Shown here piece by piece: positions 16,170 to 24,762 of a stretch of 63,069 bases of DNA. Source of the stretch: Prevotella sp. UBA2755 (GTDB taxonomy: Bacteria; Bacteroidota; Bacteroidia; Bacteroidales; Bacteroidaceae). The position numbers and the translations under genes were made by a program. The notes under the pieces are model-generated. The model saw nothing but the letters and a program-made list of their open reading frames with translations, did not search any database and was not told where the DNA came from. The number at the start of each line of letters is the position of its first letter. Positions within the stretch are counted from its first letter, which is position 1. The stretch is from positions 29,789 to 92,857 of the forward strand of contig DEJF01000060.1 in assembly GCA_002353225.1 (NCBI GenBank), in the 5' to 3' direction.

Positions 16170-17426
16170 TTAGTTATAGCAACTCTCTCCATGCTCATAG
16201 ATATCCAGTCCTTCTTCCTCCACACGAGCCTCCACACGAAGACCATGCAGTTTCTTGATACCATAGAATAATACAAAACCACAGGCGGCTGCCCAAAGGT
16301 CGATAACCAGAATACCGAAACACTCTGCACCGAAGAAGCCCCATCCATGTCCATAGAACGCGCCATTACTCGTGGAGAGTAATCCAGTCATCAGTGTTCC
16401 TAAGATACCACATACACCATGAACGCTGGAAGCACCGACAGGGTCATCGATATGTAACTTGTGATCGATAAACTCAATCGCAAAGACAAGCACCAGTCCA
16501 CAGAGCGTTCCAATAATCACGGCACCAATAGGCGATACAAGGTCACAACCTGCTGTGATACCTACCAGACCTGCCAGCACACCATTCAATGTCAGTGACA
16601 AAGAAGGTTTTCCATATTTACACCATGTCAGGAACATCGTTGCCGTACCACCTGCCACTGCTGCAAGGTTAGTGGTCAGGAACACATGAGAGATAGCAAT
16701 ACGGTTGACTTCCCCACTAGCGGCAAGTTGCGAGCCCGGGTTGAAGCCAAACCATCCTAACCAAAGGATGAAGACACCCAAGGAAGCAAGAGTAAGGTTG
16801 TGACCTGGTATGGCACGACTCTTCTTGTCAGCATCATATTTTCCAATACGGGGACCTAATGCCATGGCACCAACCAAGGCGAGTACCCCACCAACACTGT
16901 GTACTATCGCCGAACCTGCGAAATCATGGAACACATCGCCAAAGGTTGTCATCATAAAACTATCGGTAGCATCATTGCATAGCCAACCTCCACCCCACGT
17001 CCAGTGTCCTTCCACCGGATAGATTAATAGTGAGATGAACGCACTATAAATCAGATACATCGAGAACTTTGTGCGCTCTGCCATAGCACCACTGACTATC
17101 GTTGCTGAGGTAGCACAGAATACGGTCTCAAATATCAAGAAACCCTCTACGGGTAGGTCACCCTTATAGAAAGAGAGGTCACCCCAGTTTGGGGCTCCGA
17201 TAAACCCGGCACCGTCACTTCCAAACATCAAACCGAAACCTATGAAGAAGAACAATAACGAGCCGAACATGAAGTCGACAAAGTTCTTCATCAATATATT
17301 CGCCGTGTTCTTACTACGTGTAAAACCTGCCTCACACAGGGCGAACCCCGGCTGCATCCAAAATACCAACATGGCTGCTAACAGCATCCAAACGGTATCA
17401 AGTGATAATCCAATCTCATTCATCAT
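16170..17426 (-). CDS. amtB: Ammonium transporter
   Basis: The 418-residue membrane protein has about eleven hydrophobic segments. Amt landmarks are GFALCEAGFTRSKN near the start, FDFAG-type text HDFAGSAIVHSVGG carrying the conserved Asp and the first pore His, and VHGVCGILGT with the second pore His. It imports ammonium and is the usual partner of P-II, which lies 32 nt upstream on the same strand. No N-terminal signal peptide is evident; MMNEIG gives two adjacent starts and either could be used. Confidence 0.95.
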   Translation of the reverse strand: MMNEIGLSLDTVWMLLAAMLVFWMQPGFALCEAGFTRSKNTANILMKNFVDFMFGSLLFFFIGFGLMFGSDGAGFIGAPNWGDLSFYKGDLPVEGFLIFETVFCATSATIVSGAMAERTKFSMYLIYSAFISLLIYPVEGHWTWGGGWLCNDATDSFMMTTFGDVFHDFAGSAIVHSVGGVLALVGAMALGPRIGKYDADKKSRAIPGHNLTLASLGVFILWLGWFGFNPGSQLAASGEVNRIAISHVFLTTNLAAVAGGTATMFLTWCKYGKPSLSLTLNGVLAGLVGITAGCDLVSPIGAVIIGTLCGLVLVFAIEFIDHKLHIDDPVGASSVHGVCGILGTLMTGLLSTSNGAFYGHGWGFFGAECFGILVIDLWAAACGFVLFYGIKKLHGLRVEARVEEEGLDIYEHGESCYN

Positions 17427-17458
17427 TGTTGTGTTTAAATTGTGTTTGTGTTGTTATC

Positions 17459-17806
17459 CTATTTCTTATCTTTTAATACAGTGTCACCACTCTCACCAGT
17501 ACGGATAGAGTAAGTGTTGATCACATCACTGACGAAGATACGTCCATCGCCAATCTCTCCTGTATGGGCTACACTTAGAATCACCTTGATAGTGGGATCC
17601 AGTATCACATCCCGACACACGATGGTCAATGCCACCCGCTCTATTACATCCGTACTATACTGGACACCACGATAAATACGCTCCTGACGACTCTGTCCGA
17701 TACCATGAACGTCATGATACTCAAACCAGTCGATGTCCGAACTCAGCAAAGCCCGCTTCACATCCTCGAACTTCGTCTTACGGATAATTGCCTCAATCTT
17801 TTTCAT
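17459..17806 (-). CDS. glnK: P-II family nitrogen regulator
   Basis: The 115-residue protein starts MKKIEAIIRKTKFEDVKRAL and has the T-loop region HGIGQSRQERIYRGVQY, where the Tyr of IYRG aligns with the uridylylated Tyr51 of classic P-II, though the loop is one residue shorter. The C-terminal signature VAHTGEIGDGRIFVSDV is clear. P-II senses 2-oxoglutarate and ATP/ADP and gates AmtB, encoded next. The promoter has the same TTCTTTC-N9-TAnnTTTG pattern as pyrG, with its -7 box also exactly 64 nt from the ATG. Confidence 0.95.
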   Translation of the reverse strand: MKKIEAIIRKTKFEDVKRALLSSDIDWFEYHDVHGIGQSRQERIYRGVQYSTDVIERVALTIVCRDVILDPTIKVILSVAHTGEIGDGRIFVSDVINTYSIRTGESGDTVLKDKK

Positions 17807-17869
17807 ACCTTAATTCCTTTTAATTAATAAATAATGTGTCCGTACGTGACATATTGCCTTTTTCTTTTG

Positions 17870-17893
17870 CAAAAGTAATTCGTTTTGAAAGAA
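17870..17893 (-). promoter_or_regulatory. glnK promoter with TTCTTTC element
   Basis: On the minus strand TTCTTTC (17893-17887), 9 nt, TACTTTTG (17877-17870), 64 nt from the glnK ATG. The GAAAGAA on the plus strand is part of TTTTGAAAGAAAAC. Confidence 0.75.
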
Positions 17894-17976
17894 AACCAAC
17901 CAGATTCCTTTCGGATTGTTTTTAAATATTTATGCAAACTATCAAATCGTAAGCAAGACTCTTTTCTTGTTTTCAT

Positions 17977-18016
17977 TTTGAAAGAAAAAGAGAATAAAAA
18001 CATAGCAAATTGAAAG
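17977..18016. promoter_or_regulatory. Shared distal boxes in the glnK-gltB spacer
   Basis: TTTGAAAGAAAAAGAG (17977-17992) and CAAATTGAAAG (18006-18016) on the plus strand repeat the boxes found upstream of pyrG. The first begins 100 bp upstream of the glnK -7 box, exactly as at pyrG. The 320-nt spacer serves divergent glnK and gltB operons. Confidence 0.65.
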
Positions 18017-18061
18017 TTGATATTAATTTTCTATTTAAAAACGTCACGAAACCGAATGATT

Positions 18062-18085
18062 TTCTTTCATTTTGACTTAACTTTG
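18062..18085 (+). promoter_or_regulatory. gltB promoter with TTCTTTC element
   Basis: TTCTTTC (18062-18068), 9 nt, TAACTTTG (18078-18085), followed by CACC. The gltB ATG is at 18127. No -33 TTTG at normal spacing. Confidence 0.75.
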
Positions 18086-18126
18086 CACCAGAAAACGAAA
18101 CAAAAGAAAGACTAAACAAGGATAAT

Positions 18127-21100
18127 ATGACAAAATGTAAACTTCAAAACGAAAAAAGAGGACTTTATCAAAGCCAGTATGAGCATGACGCTTGCGGTGT
18201 GGGTATGATTGTGAATATCCACGGCAACAAGAGTCATGAACTGGTAGATCAGGCATTACGCGTATTAGAGAATATGCGTCATCGCGGTGCTGAAGTCGGC
18301 AAGGATGGTGACGGAGCAGGTATCATGGTGCAGATACCGCATGAGTTCATCCTGCTGCAAGGAATCCCTGTACCCGAAAAGGGTAAGTATGGTACCGGTC
18401 TGGTATTTCTTCCCAAAGAAGAGAAAGCACAGAGTGAGATCCTCAGTATCATGATTGAGGAGATAGAGCGTGAGGGACTCCAGTTGATGCATCTCCGCAA
18501 TGTTCCCACCAACCCTGACTGTCTGGGAGACTCCGCATTAAGTACAGAACCTGCCATCAAACAGATCTTCATTACCGGTGTGAGTGATGACAAGGTGAGT
18601 ACCTTTGCGCGAACCTTATATATTATACGCAAGAAGGTAGAGCGTCGTGTCACCCATCCAGACTTCTATATCTGTTCGTTGAGCAACACAAACATTATAT
18701 ACAAGGGAATGCTGTCGTCCATGCAGGTACGACAATACTATCCCGATCTTACCAACCCCTATTTCACAAGCGGACTGGCGCTGGTGCACTCACGTTTCAG
18801 CACAAACACATTCCCCACGTGGTCATTAGCCCAGCCCTTCCGCTTGTTAGCCCATAACGGGGAGATCAATACCATCCGTGGTAACAGGGGATGGATGCAG
18901 GCAAGGGAGAGCGTACTGAGCAGTGAGGCATTAGGAGATATCAAGGACATCTCCCCGATTGTTCAGGCTGGCATGTCAGACTCCGCGAGTCTTGATAATG
19001 TCATGGAGTTCTTCGTGATGTCTGGATTGTCGCTGCCGCATGCTATGAGTGTATTGGTACCAGAGAGTTTTAATGACAAGAACCCGATATCCGAGGATTT
19101 GAAGGCTTTCTACGAATACCACTCTATCCTCATGGAACCATGGGACGGTCCTGCCGCCTTATTATTCAGTGACGGGCGATTCGCCGGTGGCATGCTGGAC
19201 CGTAACGGACTGCGTCCAGCCCGCTATACCATCACCAAGAACGACACGATAGTCGTGGCGAGTGAGGTGGGCGTGATGGACTTTGACCCGACAGAGATTG
19301 CGGAGAAAGGACGTCTGCAACCGGGAAAGATATTGTTGATAGACACCCAGGAAGGTAAGATCTATTATGATGGGGAGATCAAACAGCAACTTGCCAATGA
19401 GCATCCCTACCGTCAGTGGCTGAGTACCAATCGTATCCAGTTGGAGAAACTAAAGTCAGGTCGACATATCGAGAACGCGGTCAGCAACCTGCTCCAAAAG
19501 GAAATCATGTTCGGTTTTGGAGAAGAGGATGTCACTAATACCATTGCCCCGATGGCTGTTAACGGTCAGGAACCCACTGCCTCTATGGGTAATGACACCC
19601 CACTTGCTGTCCTGTCGAGTCAGCCACAGGTGTTCTTCAACTATTTCCGGCAGCAGTTCGCCCAAGTGACGAATCCTGCCATTGACTCCATCCGTGAGGA
19701 ACTGGTGATGAGTCTGACGGAATATATCGGTCGGGTGGGTTCTGGTATCCTGACACCCGATGAGACCAACTGTAAGATGGTGCGCCTGCCCCACCCCATT
19801 TTGAACAACACCCAACTGGATTTACTATGTAATATCCGATACAAGGGATTCAACACCATCAAACTGCCTATTCTCTTTGATGGTAAGAAAGGGGCTGACG
19901 GATTGCATGAGGCACTGGAGGCACTCTGTCATCAGGCTGAGAAATCAGTGGATGAGGGATACAACTATATCATCCTGACTGATAAAGACGTGGACGATAC
20001 CCATGTGGCAATCCCCTCACTTCTTGCCGTCTCTGCCGTTCATCACTATTTGATTAGTGTCGGCAAACGAGTACAGACAGCATTAATTGTGGAGAGCGGA
20101 GAGATACGGGAGACCATGCATGCCGCATTGCTGTTGGGATATGGTGCCTCAGCGCTTTGTCCTTATATGGCATTCGCCATCCTTGACGACCTCGTCAAAC
20201 GCCATAAGATACAGGAGGACTATGCTACGGCGGAGGCGAACTATATCAAGGCAGTGAAGAAAGGACTCTTCAAGATTATGGCGAAGATGGGAATCTCTAC
20301 TATCCGCAGTTACCGTGGTGCCAAGATCTTCGAGAGTATCGGACTGAGTGAGAGTCTGCTGAAGACCTATTTCGGTACAGAGATCAGTACGGTTGGCGGT
20401 ATCGGACTGGAGAAGATTGCCAACGATGCCATCACTTTCCATCAGAAGGCTTATGGATTGGATTCCGCTTTCCTGCCTAATCTTGGACAATTCCATTGGC
20501 GCAAGGACGGTATCAAGCACGCCTGGAACCCAGAGACGATTGCTACCCTGCAACTTGCTACCCGTACTGGCGACTATGAGAAATTCAAGGCATACACCCG
20601 TCTGGTAGACGAGAAGGAGTCTCCACTCTTCATCCGTGACTTCTTCGGATGGAAAAAGAATCCCATCAGTATTGACGAGGTAGAGCCTGTCGAGGAGATT
20701 GTCAAGCACTTTGTGGCTGGTGCCATGTCATTTGGTGCATTAAGCAAAGAGGCGCACGAAGCGATCTGTCTTGCCATGAACAAACTCGGTGCACGTTCCA
20801 ATACAGGTGAAGGTGGTGAGGATGCTGAGCGTTTCCACTCAACGGTTGACGGTATCAGTCTCAACAGTAAGACGAAGCAGGTGGCAAGTGGACGCTTTGG
20901 TGTAACCACTGAATATCTGGTGAATGCTGAAGAGATACAGATCAAAGTGGCACAGGGTGCCAAGCCCGGAGAGGGCGGACAGTTGCCTGGCTTTAAAGTC
21001 AACGAGGTCATTGCCAAGACCCGTCACAGTATTCCGGGTATCAGTCTGATCAGTCCTCCACCCCATCATGACATTTATAGTATTGAGGATCTCGCCCAGT

Positions 21101-22602
21101 TGATTTTCGACCTGAAGAATGTCAACCCGAAGGCTGCCATCTCTGTCAAACTGGTTGCCGAGAGTGGTGTGGGAACCATTGCCGCTGGTGTGGCGAAGGC
21201 GAAAGCCGACCTTATCATCATCTCTGGTGCTGAGGGTGGAACAGGAGCGAGTCCTGCCTCCAGTATGCGTTTTGCCGGTATCTCTCCTGAAATCGGATTG
21301 AGTGAGACCCAGCAGACACTGGTTAAGAACGGACTCCGCTCACAAGTAAGGCTACAAGTGGACGGACAGATCAAGACGGGTCGTGACATCGTACTGATGG
21401 CACTGTTAGGAGCCGAGGAGTATGGTTTTGGTACTGCCGCCCTGATAGTGCTGGGGTGTGTGATGATGCGCAAATGCAACCTCAACACTTGTCCGATGGG
21501 AGTGGCAACACAGAACCCTGCCCTCCGTAAGCATTTCATTGGACGCTATGAATACCTGGTTAATTTCTTCACCTTCCTCGCTCAGGAAGTTCGTGAGTAT
21601 CTTGCCGAGATGGGATTCAAACATCTGAATGACATCGTAGGACATACGGAACTGATAGAGACCAAGCCTTCTGTATTGGACTTCAAGCGTCTTTTGAATA
21701 AAGAAGAAGGTACACTCCACTTCACGGGAGACATCCATCAGCCAAGCGTACCACTCGGTATGCAAGGCACCATTATTGACGAACAGATGATTGCCGCTGC
21801 CGAAAAGGCTATTGACAAGCAAGAGGAGGTAAATCTGGATTACACCATCAAGAACACCAATCGTGCCGTCGGTACAATGCTGTCGGGTGTCATTGCCAAG
21901 AAATATGGTGAGCAGGGACTACCAGAAGGGACTATCAATGTCAAGTTCAAGGGTTCTGCCGGACAGTCGTTCGGTGCCTTCCTGACACATGGTATCTCCT
22001 TTAAACTGGAAGGTGAGACAAACGATTACTTCGCCAAAGGACTGAGTGGCGGACGTATCGCCATCCTGCCTCCTTCCCGTACCAACTTTGCCGCCGAGGA
22101 GAATATCATTGCTGGAAACACAGGACTCTACGGCGCCACCGCTGGTGAGATTTATATCAATGGTAAAGTCGGAGAGCGTTTCGGTGTCCGTAACTCAGGA
22201 GCCATTGCCGTTCTGGAGGGTGCTGGTGACCATTGCTGTGAGTATATGACTGGCGGACGGGTCGTCGTACTCGGTGAGACGGGACGTAACTTTGCCGCAG
22301 GTATGTCGGGAGGTGTTGCCTACGTTTGGGACAAGAACCATCACTTCGACTATTTCTGCAATATGGATATGGTGGAGATCAATCTCGTGGAGGACAGTGT
22401 CAGCCGTAAAGAGTTGCATGAGTTGATTCGCCAGCATTACCTCTATACAGGCTCCAAACTCGCCCGTACCATGTTAGATGAATGGAACCGTTATGTGGAA
22501 GACTTCATCCAAGTCGTTCCAATCGAATACAAACGAGTACTGCAAGAAGAGCAGATGAACAAACTAAAACAGAAAATCGCAGACATGCAAAGAGAATATT
22601 GA
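18127..22602 (+). CDS. gltB: Glutamate synthase large subunit
   Basis: The 1491-residue protein is the glutaminase/synthase subunit of GOGAT, making two glutamates from glutamine and 2-oxoglutarate. The class II amidotransferase starts at YEHDACGVGMI (Cys23, exposed after removal of a propeptide). The FMN-binding synthase domain has GGTGASPASSMRFAGI near 1040, and the 3Fe-4S cluster cysteines are in CVMMRKCNLNTCPMG near 1115. The GXGXG beta-helix domain closes the protein. It leads the plus-strand operon gltB-gltD-dapF-dapL-glnN. Confidence 0.97.
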   Translation: MTKCKLQNEKRGLYQSQYEHDACGVGMIVNIHGNKSHELVDQALRVLENMRHRGAEVGKDGDGAGIMVQIPHEFILLQGIPVPEKGKYGTGLVFLPKEEKAQSEILSIMIEEIEREGLQLMHLRNVPTNPDCLGDSALSTEPAIKQIFITGVSDDKVSTFARTLYIIRKKVERRVTHPDFYICSLSNTNIIYKGMLSSMQVRQYYPDLTNPYFTSGLALVHSRFSTNTFPTWSLAQPFRLLAHNGEINTIRGNRGWMQARESVLSSEALGDIKDISPIVQAGMSDSASLDNVMEFFVMSGLSLPHAMSVLVPESFNDKNPISEDLKAFYEYHSILMEPWDGPAALLFSDGRFAGGMLDRNGLRPARYTITKNDTIVVASEVGVMDFDPTEIAEKGRLQPGKILLIDTQEGKIYYDGEIKQQLANEHPYRQWLSTNRIQLEKLKSGRHIENAVSNLLQKEIMFGFGEEDVTNTIAPMAVNGQEPTASMGNDTPLAVLSSQPQVFFNYFRQQFAQVTNPAIDSIREELVMSLTEYIGRVGSGILTPDETNCKMVRLPHPILNNTQLDLLCNIRYKGFNTIKLPILFDGKKGADGLHEALEALCHQAEKSVDEGYNYIILTDKDVDDTHVAIPSLLAVSAVHHYLISVGKRVQTALIVESGEIRETMHAALLLGYGASALCPYMAFAILDDLVKRHKIQEDYATAEANYIKAVKKGLFKIMAKMGISTIRSYRGAKIFESIGLSESLLKTYFGTEISTVGGIGLEKIANDAITFHQKAYGLDSAFLPNLGQFHWRKDGIKHAWNPETIATLQLATRTGDYEKFKAYTRLVDEKESPLFIRDFFGWKKNPISIDEVEPVEEIVKHFVAGAMSFGALSKEAHEAICLAMNKLGARSNTGEGGEDAERFHSTVDGISLNSKTKQVASGRFGVTTEYLVNAEEIQIKVAQGAKPGEGGQLPGFKVNEVIAKTRHSIPGISLISPPPHHDIYSIEDLAQLIFDLKNVNPKAAISVKLVAESGVGTIAAGVAKAKADLIIISGAEGGTGASPASSMRFAGISPEIGLSETQQTLVKNGLRSQVRLQVDGQIKTGRDIVLMALLGAEEYGFGTAALIVLGCVMMRKCNLNTCPMGVATQNPALRKHFIGRYEYLVNFFTFLAQEVREYLAEMGFKHLNDIVGHTELIETKPSVLDFKRLLNKEEGTLHFTGDIHQPSVPLGMQGTIIDEQMIAAAEKAIDKQEEVNLDYTIKNTNRAVGTMLSGVIAKKYGEQGLPEGTINVKFKGSAGQSFGAFLTHGISFKLEGETNDYFAKGLSGGRIAILPPSRTNFAAEENIIAGNTGLYGATAGEIYINGKVGERFGVRNSGAIAVLEGAGDHCCEYMTGGRVVVLGETGRNFAAGMSGGVAYVWDKNHHFDYFCNMDMVEINLVEDSVSRKELHELIRQHYLYTGSKLARTMLDEWNRYVEDFIQVVPIEYKRVLQEEQMNKLKQKIADMQREY

Positions 22603-22604
22603 TT

Positions 22605-23915
22605 ATGGGAAATCCGAAAGCATTTTTAGAGATACACCGCCAAGAGGCTGGTTATCGTCCTATTCACGATAGAATCCACGATTTTGGAGAAGTGGAACAG
22701 ACGCTCAACACTCGTGAGCGCAAACTACAGGCAAGCCGTTGTATGGATTGTGGGGTGCCCTTCTGTCACTGGGCATGTCCATTAGGCAACAAGCCCCCTG
22801 AGTGGAATGATGCCTTATATCAGGGAGACTGGGAACTCGCCTATCAGTTGTTGAATGCCACGAACCCCTTCCCGGAGTTCACTGGACGTATCTGTCCGGC
22901 ACTCTGTGAGAAGGCTTGTGTACTGAATCTCGTTGAGCATGAGCCTACCACTAACCGAGAGGACGAGTGTGCGATTACGGAGGCAGCATTCCGTGAGGGC
23001 TTTATCACCCTGCATCACCCAGAGCGTAACGGTAAGAAGATTGCAGTGATTGGTAGTGGTCCTGCCGGACTTGCTGCTGCTAACGACCTCAACCTGATGG
23101 GTTACCAAGTGACCGTTTTCGAGAAGAACGAGGCGGCTGGCGGACTCCTGCGCTATGGTATTCCTAACTTCAAACTCAACAAGGCGATTATAGACCGTCG
23201 CCTCCATCTGTTGGAGCAGGAGGGCATCCAGTTCCGTTATGGCGAAGCCGTTGACTATGCTGCTGTGGCACAGCAGCAGACAGGTCCGTTCGATGCCATC
23301 GTCATTGCCACAGGCACTCCTACCGCCCGTGACTTGAAAGTCCCCGGCAGGGAACTGAAAGGTGTACATTTCGCCTTGGAACTCCTTGCCCAACAGAACA
23401 GAGTGCTTGCGGGAATGGAGTTTTCTAAGGACGAGCGGATCACGGCAAAGGGCAAGGATGTCCTTGTCATCGGTGGTGGTGATACCGGCTCTGACTGTAT
23501 CGGTACGGCACATCGTCAGGGATGTAAGAGCGTAACACAAATAGAGATCATGCCGAAACCTGTTGAGGGACCTATTGACCCCAATAACCCTTGGCCTAAC
23601 TTCCCACGTACCTTAAAGACCACCTCCAGTCATGAGGAGGGATGTATCCGACGCTGGAACATCAACACCTTAGAGTTCATCGGAAAGGATGGTAGACTCA
23701 CTGGCGTGAAGGTACAGGAGAAAGGGAAAGAGCCGGAGATCATCAAGGCGGAACTGGTGCTCCTTGCCATGGGATTCCTCCGACCAGAACACCCACAATA
23801 TCCTGAGAACGTATTCGTATGTGGTGATGCTGCCAATGGTGCCTCTCTCGTAGTCCGTGCCATGGCAAGTGGTAAGAATATCGCCAAACAAGTTGACCAA
23901 TTCCTCACCAAATGA
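22605..23915 (+). CDS. gltD: Glutamate synthase small subunit
   Basis: The 436-residue flavoprotein passes electrons from NAD(P)H to GltB. Cysteines of the N-terminal 4Fe-4S region are in CMDCGVPFCHWACP and GRICPALCEKAC; the FAD motif is IAVIGSGPAGLAAAN near 143 and the NAD(P)H motif VLVIGGGDTGSDCIG near 285. The start MGNPKAFLEIHR was chosen because it lies 2 nt after the gltB stop and matches family N-termini; the frame is open for 41 codons upstream inside gltB. Its stop overlaps dapF by 4 nt. Confidence 0.96.
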   Translation: MGNPKAFLEIHRQEAGYRPIHDRIHDFGEVEQTLNTRERKLQASRCMDCGVPFCHWACPLGNKPPEWNDALYQGDWELAYQLLNATNPFPEFTGRICPALCEKACVLNLVEHEPTTNREDECAITEAAFREGFITLHHPERNGKKIAVIGSGPAGLAAANDLNLMGYQVTVFEKNEAAGGLLRYGIPNFKLNKAIIDRRLHLLEQEGIQFRYGEAVDYAAVAQQQTGPFDAIVIATGTPTARDLKVPGRELKGVHFALELLAQQNRVLAGMEFSKDERITAKGKDVLVIGGGDTGSDCIGTAHRQGCKSVTQIEIMPKPVEGPIDPNNPWPNFPRTLKTTSSHEEGCIRRWNINTLEFIGKDGRLTGVKVQEKGKEPEIIKAELVLLAMGFLRPEHPQYPENVFVCGDAANGASLVVRAMASGKNIAKQVDQFLTK

Positions 23916-24715
23916 CAAAGATCAGATTCACTAAGATGCACGGGGCTGGTAACGATTATATCTATGTCGATACTATGCGATACCCTATACAGAACCCTTC
24001 TGAGGCTGCTATCCGATGGAGTGACCGCCACAAGGGTATCGGGTCTGACGGACTGGTACTGATTGGAGCATCCCCTGTGCCAGAGGCTGACTTCTCCATG
24101 CGTATCTTCAATGCTGACGGTTCGGAGGCGATGATGTGCGGGAATGCGTCACGCTGCATCGGCAAATACCTATACGAAAGAGAATTGACGACCAATACCC
24201 GAATAAAGTTGCTTGCCTTATCGGGCATTAAGACGCTCAACCTTCTCGTCACTGACGGGAAGGTACAGAGCGTCACGGTAGACATGCTGGAACCTGTATT
24301 GGAGGACGAGCATCTTTTCGTTCCTACCCGTGGACTCAAAGAGGGAACTTTCGTGTCGATGGGTAATCCGCATTATGTCATCTTTACAGATAACGTGGAT
24401 CAGGTGGAGGAAATAGGAAAGGTCTTGGAACATCATCCTGCATTCCCTCAGCGTTGCAATATCGAGTTCGCCCAAGTCATGGATGACGGAAACATCCGTA
24501 CTCGAGTATGGGAACGGGGAAGCGGTATCACTCAGGCATGCGGTACTGGTGCCTGTGCGACGGCTGTCGCCGCCGCTCTCACAGGACGTTCTAATCGACA
24601 GACAAAGATCATCATGGATGGTGGTGAACTGACGATTGAATGGCGGGAAAGCGACAACCATGTCTATATGACTGGTCCTGCCGAGTTTGTCTTTGACGGT
24701 GAGACCGAACTATGA
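23912..24715 (+). CDS. dapF: Diaminopimelate epimerase
   Basis: The 267-residue enzyme converts LL- to meso-diaminopimelate for peptidoglycan and lysine. KMHGAGNDYIYVD marks the N-terminus; the two catalytic cysteines are in GNASRCIGKY (preceded by MMC) and ACGTGACATAVAA. Start overlaps gltD (ATGA). The last codons, GAA CTA TGA, fall inside an aactatg heptamer array, so the stop codon itself is provided by the repeat. Confidence 0.96.
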   Translation: MTKIRFTKMHGAGNDYIYVDTMRYPIQNPSEAAIRWSDRHKGIGSDGLVLIGASPVPEADFSMRIFNADGSEAMMCGNASRCIGKYLYERELTTNTRIKLLALSGIKTLNLLVTDGKVQSVTVDMLEPVLEDEHLFVPTRGLKEGTFVSMGNPHYVIFTDNVDQVEEIGKVLEHHPAFPQRCNIEFAQVMDDGNIRTRVWERGSGITQACGTGACATAVAAALTGRSNRQTKIIMDGGELTIEWRESDNHVYMTGPAEFVFDGETEL

Positions 24716-24754
24716 ACTATGAATTATGAACTATGAACTATGAACTATGAACTG
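24708..24754. repeat. aactatg heptamer array between dapF and dapL
   Basis: Six near-perfect copies of AACTATG (one reads AATTATG) and a partial seventh fill the dapF-dapL gap and overlap the dapF stop. The same heptamer forms the element inserted in asnB at 10945-11078. Confidence 0.85.
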
Positions 24755-24762
24755 AAATAACT

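Noticed and set aside
17807..18126. Sigma-54 type promoters for the nitrogen genes
   Set aside because: No TGGCAC-N5-TTGCA match was found in the glnK-gltB spacer or before pyrG; TAnnTTTG boxes fit better.
22482..22604. Longer gltD start inside gltB
   Set aside because: The extension is out of character for GltD and the ATG at 22605 directly follows the gltB stop.
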